This document shows positions 43,353-49,852 of a stretch of DNA of 49,852 bases, one piece after another (position 1 is the stretch's first letter; every line of letters begins with the position of its first letter). The stretch covers positions 1 to 49,852 of the forward strand of contig JAIXTA010000099.1 in the NCBI GenBank assembly GCA_027484405.1, in the 5' to 3' direction. The position numbers and the translations under genes are program-made. The notes under the pieces are model-generated. The model had not been told where the DNA came from. It ran no database searches and was given only the letters and a program-made list of their open reading frames with translations. Source of the stretch: Burkholderiales bacterium. Its GTDB lineage: Bacteria > Pseudomonadota > Gammaproteobacteria > Burkholderiales > Burkholderiaceae_C.

Positions 43353-44207
43353 TCACGCTGCACGCTTCCAGGCTGCAGCGTGGTCTTGCGCGAACTGCGC
43401 CAGGCTGATCGGCTTGCGGCCCAGCAGCGTTTCCACGTCTGGCGAGACGCCTGCGGCGTAACCCGCAGCCACTACGCGGTTCAGCGAATCGAACAGATCC
43501 ACCATCCAGGCGGGCATGCCCATGCCGTTCATGGCGGCCACGGCATCTTCAAAGCGCACCGGCTGATACTTCACCGGGTGGCCGGCGGCCGCGCCGATGA
43601 CATCCAGCGCCTGCTGCGTGGTGAGCGATTCGCTGCCGGTCAGGGTGTACGCGCGGCCGGCGTGCGGCGCCGGGTCAAGCAGGATCTTCGCGGCCACGGC
43701 GGCAATGTCGCGCGCGTCGATCAGGCTTTGCGCGGCATCGCCCTGGGCGGCGTACACCGTACCGGCCTGCACCTGGCCGGCCGTGAAGTTCACGAAGTTC
43801 TGCATGAAGCTGGCCGGGCGGATGAAGGTGGTGGGGATGCCGGTGGCGGCAATCACGGCATCAATCTCGCCTTGCAGGCGCGGCAGCGAGAAGGCGCTCG
43901 TCGGATCGGCACCGGCGCCGGAGGACCGGACGATGTGCTTGACCCCGGCTGCCTTGGCCGCAGCGGCGGCGTTGCGAGCCAACTCGCGCTTGTTTTCCAC
44001 CAGGGGAAAGAGCAGGAACAGGGTGTCGATGCCGCGGAAGGCCTCGGTCAGGGCAGCCACGTCCTTGTAGCTCGCCACACGCACGCCAGCGCCGGGCTCG
44101 CCGCTGCTGCGCAGGATGTCGAAGTTAGCGCCGGCTTCGGTCAGAAGCTCGGTGAGTGCTGAACCGATGGTGCCGGATGCGCCGGTAACAAGAATGCGAT
44201 TGCTCAT
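43353..44207 (-). CDS. NmrA-like NAD(P)-binding oxidoreductase family protein
   Basis: A 284-residue Rossmann protein. The dinucleotide loop is ILVTGASGTIGSALTELL, and the following GIDTLFLLFPL and IRPASFMQNF are typical of the NmrA/QorB atypical SDR group. The catalytic YxxxK of classic SDRs is absent, as is usual for this group, so it may be a redox sensor or a quinone reductase. It is divergent from a LysR-type regulator with a shared 163-base promoter region that contains an inverted repeat, which makes it the likely target gene. Confidence 0.9.
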   Translation of the reverse strand: MSNRILVTGASGTIGSALTELLTEAGANFDILRSSGEPGAGVRVASYKDVAALTEAFRGIDTLFLLFPLVENKRELARNAAAAAKAAGVKHIVRSSGAGADPTSAFSLPRLQGEIDAVIAATGIPTTFIRPASFMQNFVNFTAGQVQAGTVYAAQGDAAQSLIDARDIAAVAAKILLDPAPHAGRAYTLTGSESLTTQQALDVIGAAAGHPVKYQPVRFEDAVAAMNGMGMPAWMVDLFDSLNRVVAAGYAAGVSPDVETLLGRKPISLAQFAQDHAAAWKRAA

Positions 44208-44313
44208 GATGAATGCCTTTCAGATCTGGGGTTTGGGAGGAGCGGCAGGGCCGATGGGATGCACTGTAGGCCCTGCGATCTGAAAGAAACAGCGCACCAA
44301 TATTGAATGATTC

Positions 44314-44328
44314 ACAAGCTCGTCTTGT
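44314..44328. promoter_or_regulatory. Candidate LysR-type operator between the divergent pair
   Basis: acaagctcgtcttgt is an inverted repeat (acaag/cttgt) around five bases, close to the T-N11-A geometry used by LysR regulators. It lies 43 bases before the regulator start, the typical place for autoregulation and divergent activation. Confidence 0.5.
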
Positions 44329-44370
44329 AAATTGAGGCCGACTCTTGATTGCGTGTTCTGAGGTCTGCCC

Positions 44371-45354
44371 ATGTCCTTTCCCGCCGTGTCGCCCGCATTT
44401 CTGCCCGCTCTGCCCGATCTGGACCAGCTGCGCGGCCTGCGCGCCTTTGTGGCGGCGGCGCAGAGCCTGTCGTTCACGCGCGCGGCGCTCGAGCTGGACG
44501 TGAGCCCGCAGGCCGTGTCGGGCGCGGTGGCGAGGCTGGAGGCCACCCTTGGCGTGCGCCTGTTCAACCGCAGCACGCGCAGCATGGCGCTCACCGACGA
44601 AGGCGCGCGCTTCTACCCGCAGGCGGCCGATGCCCTGGCGCGCCTGCGCGACGCGGTGCAGGGCGCGGCGGCGGGCGACGTGCCGGCCGGGCTGGTGCGC
44701 ATCAGCGTGGCGGGCGGCTTTGCGCGCCGCTATCTGCTGCCCGAGCTGCCCGGCCTGCGCGCCGCCCTGCCCCAGGTGCAGCTGGAGCTGGCGCTGGACG
44801 ACCGGCGCGTGGACATGGTGCGCGAGGGCTTCGACATCGTGATCCGCGGCGGCGTGATCGGCGATGCGAACGTGGTCTCGCGCCCGATCTGCGCGCTGTC
44901 CACCGTGCTGGTGGCCAGCCCCGCGTACCTTGCGCGGCGCGGCGTGCCGCAGCAGCCGCAGGATCTGCTCGGGCACGATCTGATTGCGCTGCGCTTTCTG
45001 TCCGGCCTGATGAACGAGTGGCGCTTCGAACAAGGCGGTCGGGTCGAGCAGCTGGAGCCGCGCGGCGTGCTGACGCTGTCTGACCCGAATGCCGTGAGCG
45101 ACGCGGCCGCGCTCGGCCTGGGCATCGGCTCGGTGGCCGTGCACCACGCGCTGCCGGCGCTGCGTGCCGGCCAGCTCAAGGTGGTGCTGCTCGACAGCTA
45201 CCAGCCCATGCGACGCGACATGGCCCTGCAGTATCCGCATCGCGAGCATCTGGCGCCGCGCGTCAAGGCGGTGGTGGCCTACCTGCTCGAGCGCTTTGCG
45301 GCCAATGCCGACCTGCATGTGGAGGCGACGGATCTGCAGGCCTTTGCGGCCTGA
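44371..45354 (+). CDS. LysR family transcriptional regulator
   Basis: A 327-residue regulator. Residues about 20-80 are the winged helix-turn-helix, LDQLRGLRAFVAAAQSLSFT and ALELDVSPQAVSGAVARLEA, followed by FNRSTRSMALTDEGARFYPQ. The rest is the ligand-binding fold (for example GLVRISVAGGFARRYLLPEL). It is longer at the N-terminus than usual by about 15 residues. Orientation and spacing make the NmrA-like gene its target. It resembles the AaeR/DsdC-type subgroup that senses aromatic or carbonyl compounds only in a loose way, so no ligand is proposed. Confidence 0.93.
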   Translation: MSFPAVSPAFLPALPDLDQLRGLRAFVAAAQSLSFTRAALELDVSPQAVSGAVARLEATLGVRLFNRSTRSMALTDEGARFYPQAADALARLRDAVQGAAAGDVPAGLVRISVAGGFARRYLLPELPGLRAALPQVQLELALDDRRVDMVREGFDIVIRGGVIGDANVVSRPICALSTVLVASPAYLARRGVPQQPQDLLGHDLIALRFLSGLMNEWRFEQGGRVEQLEPRGVLTLSDPNAVSDAAALGLGIGSVAVHHALPALRAGQLKVVLLDSYQPMRRDMALQYPHREHLAPRVKAVVAYLLERFAANADLHVEATDLQAFAA

Positions 45355-45379
45355 GCGCGGCGCCCGGCTGGCGCGCGCT

Positions 45380-45892
45380 TCATCCGAACAGCGCCATCCG
45401 CTCGCGCCGCCGATCGCTGTCCGGATCAACCAGCACCGGTTGCGCGGCGATGCGCGCCACATAGTCCGCAGGCAGCCCGTGCTCGCGCGCGCCGGCCAGC
45501 ACGTAGGCGTGATACCAGTCGTAGACCGGCAGCCGGTCGTCGATGTCGGTGGCCCAGTAGGTCCAGGCCAGCACCGTGCCCTGGGCGGTCATCACCGGCA
45601 CCTGCTTTTCCTCGTAGCCCTGGCCGAGGGCCTCGGCCTCGTCGAGCTTCGGCTTGTCGGCCCAGGCAATGTGCCAGAGCACGCCCCAGGCCCAATCGGC
45701 ATCGGCGCCGGTGAGCAGCAGATCGCACTTGCCCGAGCCGTCGCTGGTGCCGCGCTTGTGCCAGGCCAGCCGATGGCCGCGCACCTGGCCGATGCCGGCC
45801 ACGCGCGCCGAGGGCGTGCGCGCCTGCAGGCGGGCGGTGAGCATGTTGGAGCCATAGGCAAAGTAGAGGTAGTGGCTGTCGGGCGGATGCAT
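45380..45892 (-). CDS. Gamma-glutamylcyclotransferase-like protein
   Basis: A 170-residue protein with the BtrG/AIG2-like fold signature YFAYGSNM near the N-terminus and the catalytic-type glutamate in KLDEAEALGQGYEEK. Members release 5-oxoproline from gamma-glutamyl compounds such as gamma-glutamylamines. ATG 45892 is used; an in-frame ATG 24 bases upstream is also possible. It faces the 3' end of the LysR gene, 25 bases away, with no functional link visible. Confidence 0.85.
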   Translation of the reverse strand: MHPPDSHYLYFAYGSNMLTARLQARTPSARVAGIGQVRGHRLAWHKRGTSDGSGKCDLLLTGADADWAWGVLWHIAWADKPKLDEAEALGQGYEEKQVPVMTAQGTVLAWTYWATDIDDRLPVYDWYHAYVLAGAREHGLPADYVARIAAQPVLVDPDSDRRRERMALFG

Positions 45893-46047
45893 GGCATGCA
45901 GCGTAGCGCCAGGCATGCGGCCCGGTGTGCGCCGCCCACCGGGCCGCCGCGGCTGCCGGCGCTGCTAGCCTGCAAGGCCGTCCGCCGGTTCTTCGCTGTC
46001 TCTGCGAGCTCTGCTGCGCATCCCGGGGACGCGCTTTCGCATTCCAC

Positions 46048-47301
46048 GTGTCCACTTCCCCTCCGCCCGCATCCACCGAGCCCGCTGCGCCGCCGCACGC
46101 GGCACACACGCACTGGCAGGGCCCGCTCTGGACGCTTGCGCTGCTGCTGGCGGGCCTGTCGACGATCGGACCGTTCTCGGTGGACACGTATCTGCCGGCC
46201 TTTGCCGCCATGGAGGCCGGGCTGCGCGCCAGCCCGCTGCAGCTGCAGCAGACGCTCTCGGCCTATCTCTTCGGCTTTGCCTTCATGCAGTTGTTCCACG
46301 GCGCCATGGCCGATGCCTTCGGGCGCCGGCCGGTGGTGCTCTGGGGGTTGGCGATCTTCACGTTGGCCTCGCTGGGCTGCACGCTCACGCGCGATGTGCA
46401 TGTGCTGATCGCCCTGCGCGCGCTGCAGGGCATGAGCGCCGGTGCCGGCATGGTGCTGGCCCGCGTGATCATCCGCGACCTCTTCGACCCCGTGGCCGCG
46501 CAGAAGATGATGGCCAAGGTGACCTTGTTCTTCGGCGTGGCGCCGGCGATTGCGCCCATGATCGGCGGGGCCATCATCAGCGTGGCCAGCTGGCCCTGGA
46601 TCTTCGCCTTCCTCACTGCGGTGGGCGGCGTGCTCTGGCTGGTGATTCTGCGTCAGCTGCCCGAGACCCTGGCCGCACCGAACCGCCACCCCTTCAACCT
46701 GCGCAATCTCATGCACGGCTACCGCGATGTCGGCGCCGATACACGCTTCCTGCTGCTGGCGCTGACCTCCTCGGTGCCCTTCAACGGCATGTTCATCTAC
46801 ATCCTGAGCTCGCCCACCTTCCTCGGCAAGCATCTGGGTCTGGCGCCCACGCAGTTCTTCTGGCTGTTCTGCGTGACCATCGGCGGCATCATGGCCGGGG
46901 CCGCGCTGTCCGGCCGCCTGGCCGGGCGCATCACGCCGCGCCGGCAGGTGGCACTGGGCTACGCGCTCATGGGCGCGATGGCGGTCATCAATGTCGCGGC
47001 CAATGCCCTGATGCCGGCGGCCCTGCCCTGGGCGCTGCTGCCGGCGGGGCTGATCGCACTGGGCTGGGCCATGGCCATGCCGGCCGTGACCCTGCTGGTG
47101 CTGGACACCTTTCCCACGCGACGCGGCATGGCCTCCAGCCTGCAGGGTGCCATGGGCGGCGCGTTCAACGGCCTGACTGCCGGCGTGATCGCACCGATTG
47201 CGATGGTCAGCCCACTGGGGCTGGCCATCGCCTCAGCGCTCATGATCGCTGCCGGCTGGGTGGCCTGGTGGCTGGTGCGGGCGCGGGTGCAGCTGCAATG
47301 A
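46048..47301 (+). CDS. Bcr/CflA-type multidrug MFS transporter
   Basis: A 417-residue, 12-helix drug:proton antiporter. It shows the DHA1 family motifs: helix 1 with IGPFSVDTYLPAF, motif A GAMADAFGRRPV, motif B-like RALQGMSAGAGMVLARVIIRD (motif C region), and PAIAPMIGGAI. This is the Bcr/CflA pattern (bicyclomycin/chloramphenicol-type efflux). No ATG fits the N-terminus; GTG 46048 gives a normal length, but the ribosome site is weak, so the start is uncertain. The stop codon overlaps the first unit of the dispersed repeat. Confidence 0.92.
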   Translation: MSTSPPPASTEPAAPPHAAHTHWQGPLWTLALLLAGLSTIGPFSVDTYLPAFAAMEAGLRASPLQLQQTLSAYLFGFAFMQLFHGAMADAFGRRPVVLWGLAIFTLASLGCTLTRDVHVLIALRALQGMSAGAGMVLARVIIRDLFDPVAAQKMMAKVTLFFGVAPAIAPMIGGAIISVASWPWIFAFLTAVGGVLWLVILRQLPETLAAPNRHPFNLRNLMHGYRDVGADTRFLLLALTSSVPFNGMFIYILSSPTFLGKHLGLAPTQFFWLFCVTIGGIMAGAALSGRLAGRITPRRQVALGYALMGAMAVINVAANALMPAALPWALLPAGLIALGWAMAMPAVTLLVLDTFPTRRGMASSLQGAMGGAFNGLTAGVIAPIAMVSPLGLAIASALMIAAGWVAWWLVRARVQLQ

Positions 47302-47436
47302 CGAAATGACTTCGGCTTGCGGCCGTCAATGACGAAATGAAGGTGGGACCCTCACGGCTGCGAGTGCGCCGCGCATTGCCACGCCCTCTTCATTTCGTCA
47401 TCAAGGCGCGCCCGCGCCGCGGTCATTTTGTCATCG
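47298..47436. repeat. Cluster of gacgaaatga repeats forming a large hairpin
   Basis: atgacgaaatgac at 47298 and atgacgaaatgaag at 47329 are in direct orientation. The exact complement cttcatttcgtcat (47388-47401) and a variant gtcattttgtcat (47422-47434) follow. The 14-base arms at 47329 and 47388 can pair. The same motif is found at 15183. It overlaps the MFS stop and lies between convergent genes. Confidence 0.65.
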
Positions 47437-47446
47437 CATCACCTCG

Positions 47447-48859
47447 TCATCGAGCAGCGCTCTGCTCCTCAGACACCACGGCCCCGCCCAGCGCCTTGTA
47501 GACCGCCACCACCGAGGTGGCTGCTGCGGTCTGCGCCTGGGCCAGGCGATCGCGTGCGCTGAGCAGCTCGCGCTCGGCGTCGAGCACGGCGAAGAAGTCA
47601 GACACGCCGACCTCGAAGCGCGCCCGTGCGATATCGGCCGCCTTCTGTGCGGCGACGGCGGCGCGCATCAGCGCATCGGCCTGCTGCTGGCTGCGGCTGT
47701 AGGCCGCCAGCGCGCCCTCGGTTTCCTCCAGCGCGGTGAGCACCGTGCGCTCGTAGCCCACGATCGCGGCTTCATTGCGGGCGCCGGCAGCGGCAATCTG
47801 CGCCTTCACGCGACCGAAGTCGAGGATGCTCCAGAGGATCTGCGCGCCAAGGTTGTAGGCAAAGGCGGCCGAGTCGCCGAGATCCCCCACGCGGCCGGCA
47901 TTCACGCCCAGTGTGCCGCCCAGCGTGATGCGCGGCAGCAGCGCGCTGCGCGCCACGCCCACACGGGCGGCGGCGGCTTCGGCCTGCGCGTACGCGGCAG
48001 CCACGTCGGGCCGGCGGGCGAGCAGGGCCTCGGGCGAGCCGATCGACTTGAGCTCGAGCGCTCGCATGCCGGGCAGCGGCTTCTGTTCAGCCAGCGTGGC
48101 ATCCAGGGCCGTGGGCGTCTGGCCGGTGAGCACCGCAAGGCGGTAGCGCGTGCGGATCAGCGCGGCCTCGAGTGCGGGCACGCTGGCCTCGGTGCCGGCC
48201 ACCAGTGCCCGGGCGCGCTCGGTATCGAAGGCGGTGCCGCGGCCGGCCGACTGGCGGGCCTCGACGATCTTGAGTGCGGCGCGCTGGGTCTCCAGCGCAG
48301 CACGGGCCACGCGCAGCTGCTCCTGCAGGCCGCGCAGCTCGAAGTAGTTGCGCGCCACTTCCGCCGCGATGGACAGCTGGGTGGCGCGCAGGCCGGCTTC
48401 ACCGGCGCGCACCGTGGCGGCGGCCGCGCGACGGTCATCGCGAACCCGGCCGAACAGATCGAGCTCGTAGTTCACATCGAAGCCGGCGCTGTAGACCTCG
48501 TTGGTCTGTGCCTGGCCGTTGCTGTCGCGGTTGCGCACTCGGGCGGCCCCGGCAGAAATACCCACCTGCGGAAACAGCTGGGCATCGGCAAAGCCGGCCA
48601 GCGCGCGGGCCTCGCGCAGGTTGGCTGCGGCAATGCGGATGTCGGCATTGGCCTGCAGGGCGCGCGCCACGAGGTTGTCGAGATCCGCGTCGTCAAAGCC
48701 ATGCCAGAACTGCGCGGCTGGCGCGTCGCTGCGCATGCCTTCGGCGCGGTTGGTGAAGCTGTCGGAGAGCGCCGGCTTGTAGGGCTCGAAGCGCGGTGCC
48801 GTGGAGCAGGCGCTCAGGAGCAGGGCGGTGCAGGCCGCCGCCATCAGGGTGCGTTTCAT
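47447..48859 (-). CDS. NodT/OprM-type outer-membrane efflux lipoprotein
   Basis: A 470-residue TolC-like channel of the NodT subfamily. The lipobox is LLLSACSTAP. Two repeats of the family are visible (AAANLREARALAGFADAQLF and AEAAAARVGVARSALLPRI), as well as the long coiled-coil helices, for example NYFELRGLQEQLRVARAALE. With the RND pump gene upstream it forms the outer part of a tripartite exporter. The start codon overlaps the RND stop by four bases (48856-48859), so the two are coupled. It could also serve the GG-peptide exporter, which lacks its own outer-membrane partner, but nothing here shows it. Confidence 0.94.
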   Translation of the reverse strand: MKRTLMAAACTALLLSACSTAPRFEPYKPALSDSFTNRAEGMRSDAPAAQFWHGFDDADLDNLVARALQANADIRIAAANLREARALAGFADAQLFPQVGISAGAARVRNRDSNGQAQTNEVYSAGFDVNYELDLFGRVRDDRRAAAATVRAGEAGLRATQLSIAAEVARNYFELRGLQEQLRVARAALETQRAALKIVEARQSAGRGTAFDTERARALVAGTEASVPALEAALIRTRYRLAVLTGQTPTALDATLAEQKPLPGMRALELKSIGSPEALLARRPDVAAAYAQAEAAAARVGVARSALLPRITLGGTLGVNAGRVGDLGDSAAFAYNLGAQILWSILDFGRVKAQIAAAGARNEAAIVGYERTVLTALEETEGALAAYSRSQQQADALMRAAVAAQKAADIARARFEVGVSDFFAVLDAERELLSARDRLAQAQTAAATSVVAVYKALGGAVVSEEQSAAR

Positions 48860-49851
48860 TCTGCGCCCTCCTTCTTCGGCGCGGCTGGCGTATCTGCGCC
48901 GGGGTGATGGGGATGGGCAGATGCGTCCACGGCGGCGCGGACCTCGGCCGCATGGGCACGGCGCTTCTCCGTGCTCTTGCGCAGCAGGGCGTAGAACACG
49001 GGGGTGAGGAAGATGCCGAACAGGGTCACGCCCACCATGCCGGAGAACACGGCAATGCCCATGGCGCGGCGCATCTCGCTGCCAGCCCCGGAGCCGAAGA
49101 TCAGCGGCAGCACGCCGGCGCAGAAGGCGATCGAGGTCATCAGGATCGGGCGCAGGCGCAGGCGGCAGGCCTCGATCACGGCCTCGTGCATCGCACGGCC
49201 CTGCTCCTCAAGCTCCTTGGCGAACTCCACGATCAGGATCGCGTTCTTGCAGGCCAGGCCCACCAGCACCACCAGCGCCACCTGGGTGAAGATGTTCAGG
49301 TCTCCGGGCTGCATGAAGGGCGGAAAGTGCGAGACCCACACGCCGAACAGCGCCGAGAGCACGCCCATGGGCACGATCAGGATGATGGCCAGCGGCAGGC
49401 TCCAGCTTTCGTACTGCGCGGCCAGCACCAGGATGACCAGGATCACCGACAGCGCCAGCACCGCCGCCAGCGTGGGGATCTTGATGTCGGTGCCGGGGAT
49501 GGCCACGGCGCGCGTGAGCCGGTCCTGGTAGGACAGGTCAGTCCACTCATAGGTCATGCCGCGCGGCAGGCCCTTGAGCAGACGCTCGATCTCGGCCTCG
49601 GCCTGGCCGCTGGAGAAGCCGGGGTTGGGCGCGCCGTTGATGTCGGCCGAGGGGAAGCCGTTGTAGCGCGTCACGCGCGTGGGGCCGAAGGTCGGCTCCA
49701 CCTGCATCAGCGCACCCAGCGGCACCATCTCGCCACGTTCGTTGCGGGTCTTGAGCTGCGTGATGTCCTCGGCCGTGGCGCGGAAGGGCGCATCGGCCTG
49801 CACGATCACCTGGTAGGTCTTGCCGAAGCGCGTGAAGTCATTCACGTACAG
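48856..49851 (-). CDS. RND multidrug efflux pump inner-membrane subunit, C-terminal part (5' end outside window)
   Basis: The last 332 codons of an HAE1-type RND transporter (AcrB/MexB relatives), which pumps drugs from the periplasm using proton flow. Visible are the second periplasmic porter domain (VNDFTRFGKTYQVIVQADAP), LVLAAQYESWSLPLAII in the membrane region and the strongly conserved LACKNAILIVEFAKEL and SGAGSEMRRAMGIAVFSGM. The frame is open to the window edge, so the true start lies further right on the plus-strand map. The C-terminal tail is His- and Pro-rich. A membrane fusion protein gene would be expected further upstream. Confidence 0.94.
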   Translation of the reverse strand: MYVNDFTRFGKTYQVIVQADAPFRATAEDITQLKTRNERGEMVPLGALMQVEPTFGPTRVTRYNGFPSADINGAPNPGFSSGQAEAEIERLLKGLPRGMTYEWTDLSYQDRLTRAVAIPGTDIKIPTLAAVLALSVILVILVLAAQYESWSLPLAIILIVPMGVLSALFGVWVSHFPPFMQPGDLNIFTQVALVVLVGLACKNAILIVEFAKELEEQGRAMHEAVIEACRLRLRPILMTSIAFCAGVLPLIFGSGAGSEMRRAMGIAVFSGMVGVTLFGIFLTPVFYALLRKSTEKRRAHAAEVRAAVDASAHPHHPGADTPAAPKKEGAE

Positions 49852-49852
49852 C

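Overview
The window is GC-rich, densely coded bacterial chromosome. The gene set points to a betaproteobacterium, most likely Burkholderiales or a close relative: a DUF1840 protein, a gshA of the proteobacterial ATP-grasp-neighbour type next to gshB, a mannose-type EIIA/HPr/EI phosphotransferase set, a metX-metW pair, a TorF-like porin/glnK/amtB nitrogen operon, and a lysine/alanine-rich histone H1-like protein. No rRNA, tRNA, CRISPR array or complete insertion sequence was seen. Many long antisense reading frames exist only because of the GC bias.

Layout. 1-6.2 kb: 3' end of metH, small conserved proteins, a membrane diguanylate cyclase, a lipoprotein, and ubiK-yifB. 6.2-9.3 kb: a nitrogen-control region (two NtrC-like sites and a sigma-54 promoter) driving porin-glnK-amtB, closed by a terminator. 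9.3-15.6 kb: gshA-gshB, EIIA-ptsH-(gap)-ptsI-queE and a queD homologue without the usual catalytic cysteine. 15.6-17.7 kb: a SAM-II-like riboswitch with a terminator, then metX and metW split by a dispersed repeat. 17.7-31.2 kb: accessory and signalling genes (antiporter, flavin-dependent halogenase-like protein, NnrU protein, TPR-GGDEF protein, four-PAS hybrid kinase, DksA-like protein, H1-like protein, MipA-type outer-membrane protein).

31.2-39.4 kb holds the most interesting region. A MITE-like element ends the mipA gene. It is followed by dsbB, a HlyD-type membrane fusion protein and a C39-peptidase ABC exporter. Next, on the opposite strand, is a TPR-HD-GYP protein. Divergent from that are three tandem small genes (52, 53 and 53 aa), too short to be found easily. 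All three end in the same residues, VGGGSGNAIFG. Their C-termini fit the double-glycine leader consensus so that cleavage after the third glycine would release the same heptapeptide, SGNAIFG, from each. The codons differ while the residues do not. I propose that exporter, peptides and TPR-HD-GYP protein form a secreted-peptide signalling system feeding into cyclic-di-GMP. The exporter/substrate match is visible in sequence; the receptor role is inference. queC follows the third peptide gene by 18 bases.

39.4-49.85 kb: a PNPOx-like flavoprotein, an orphan PAAR module with two unrecognised partners (type VI secretion cargo candidates), a divergent NmrA-like/LysR pair, a gamma-glutamylcyclotransferase-like protein, a Bcr/CflA-type efflux pump, and a NodT-type outer-membrane efflux gene preceded by the 3' end of an RND pump that leaves the window.
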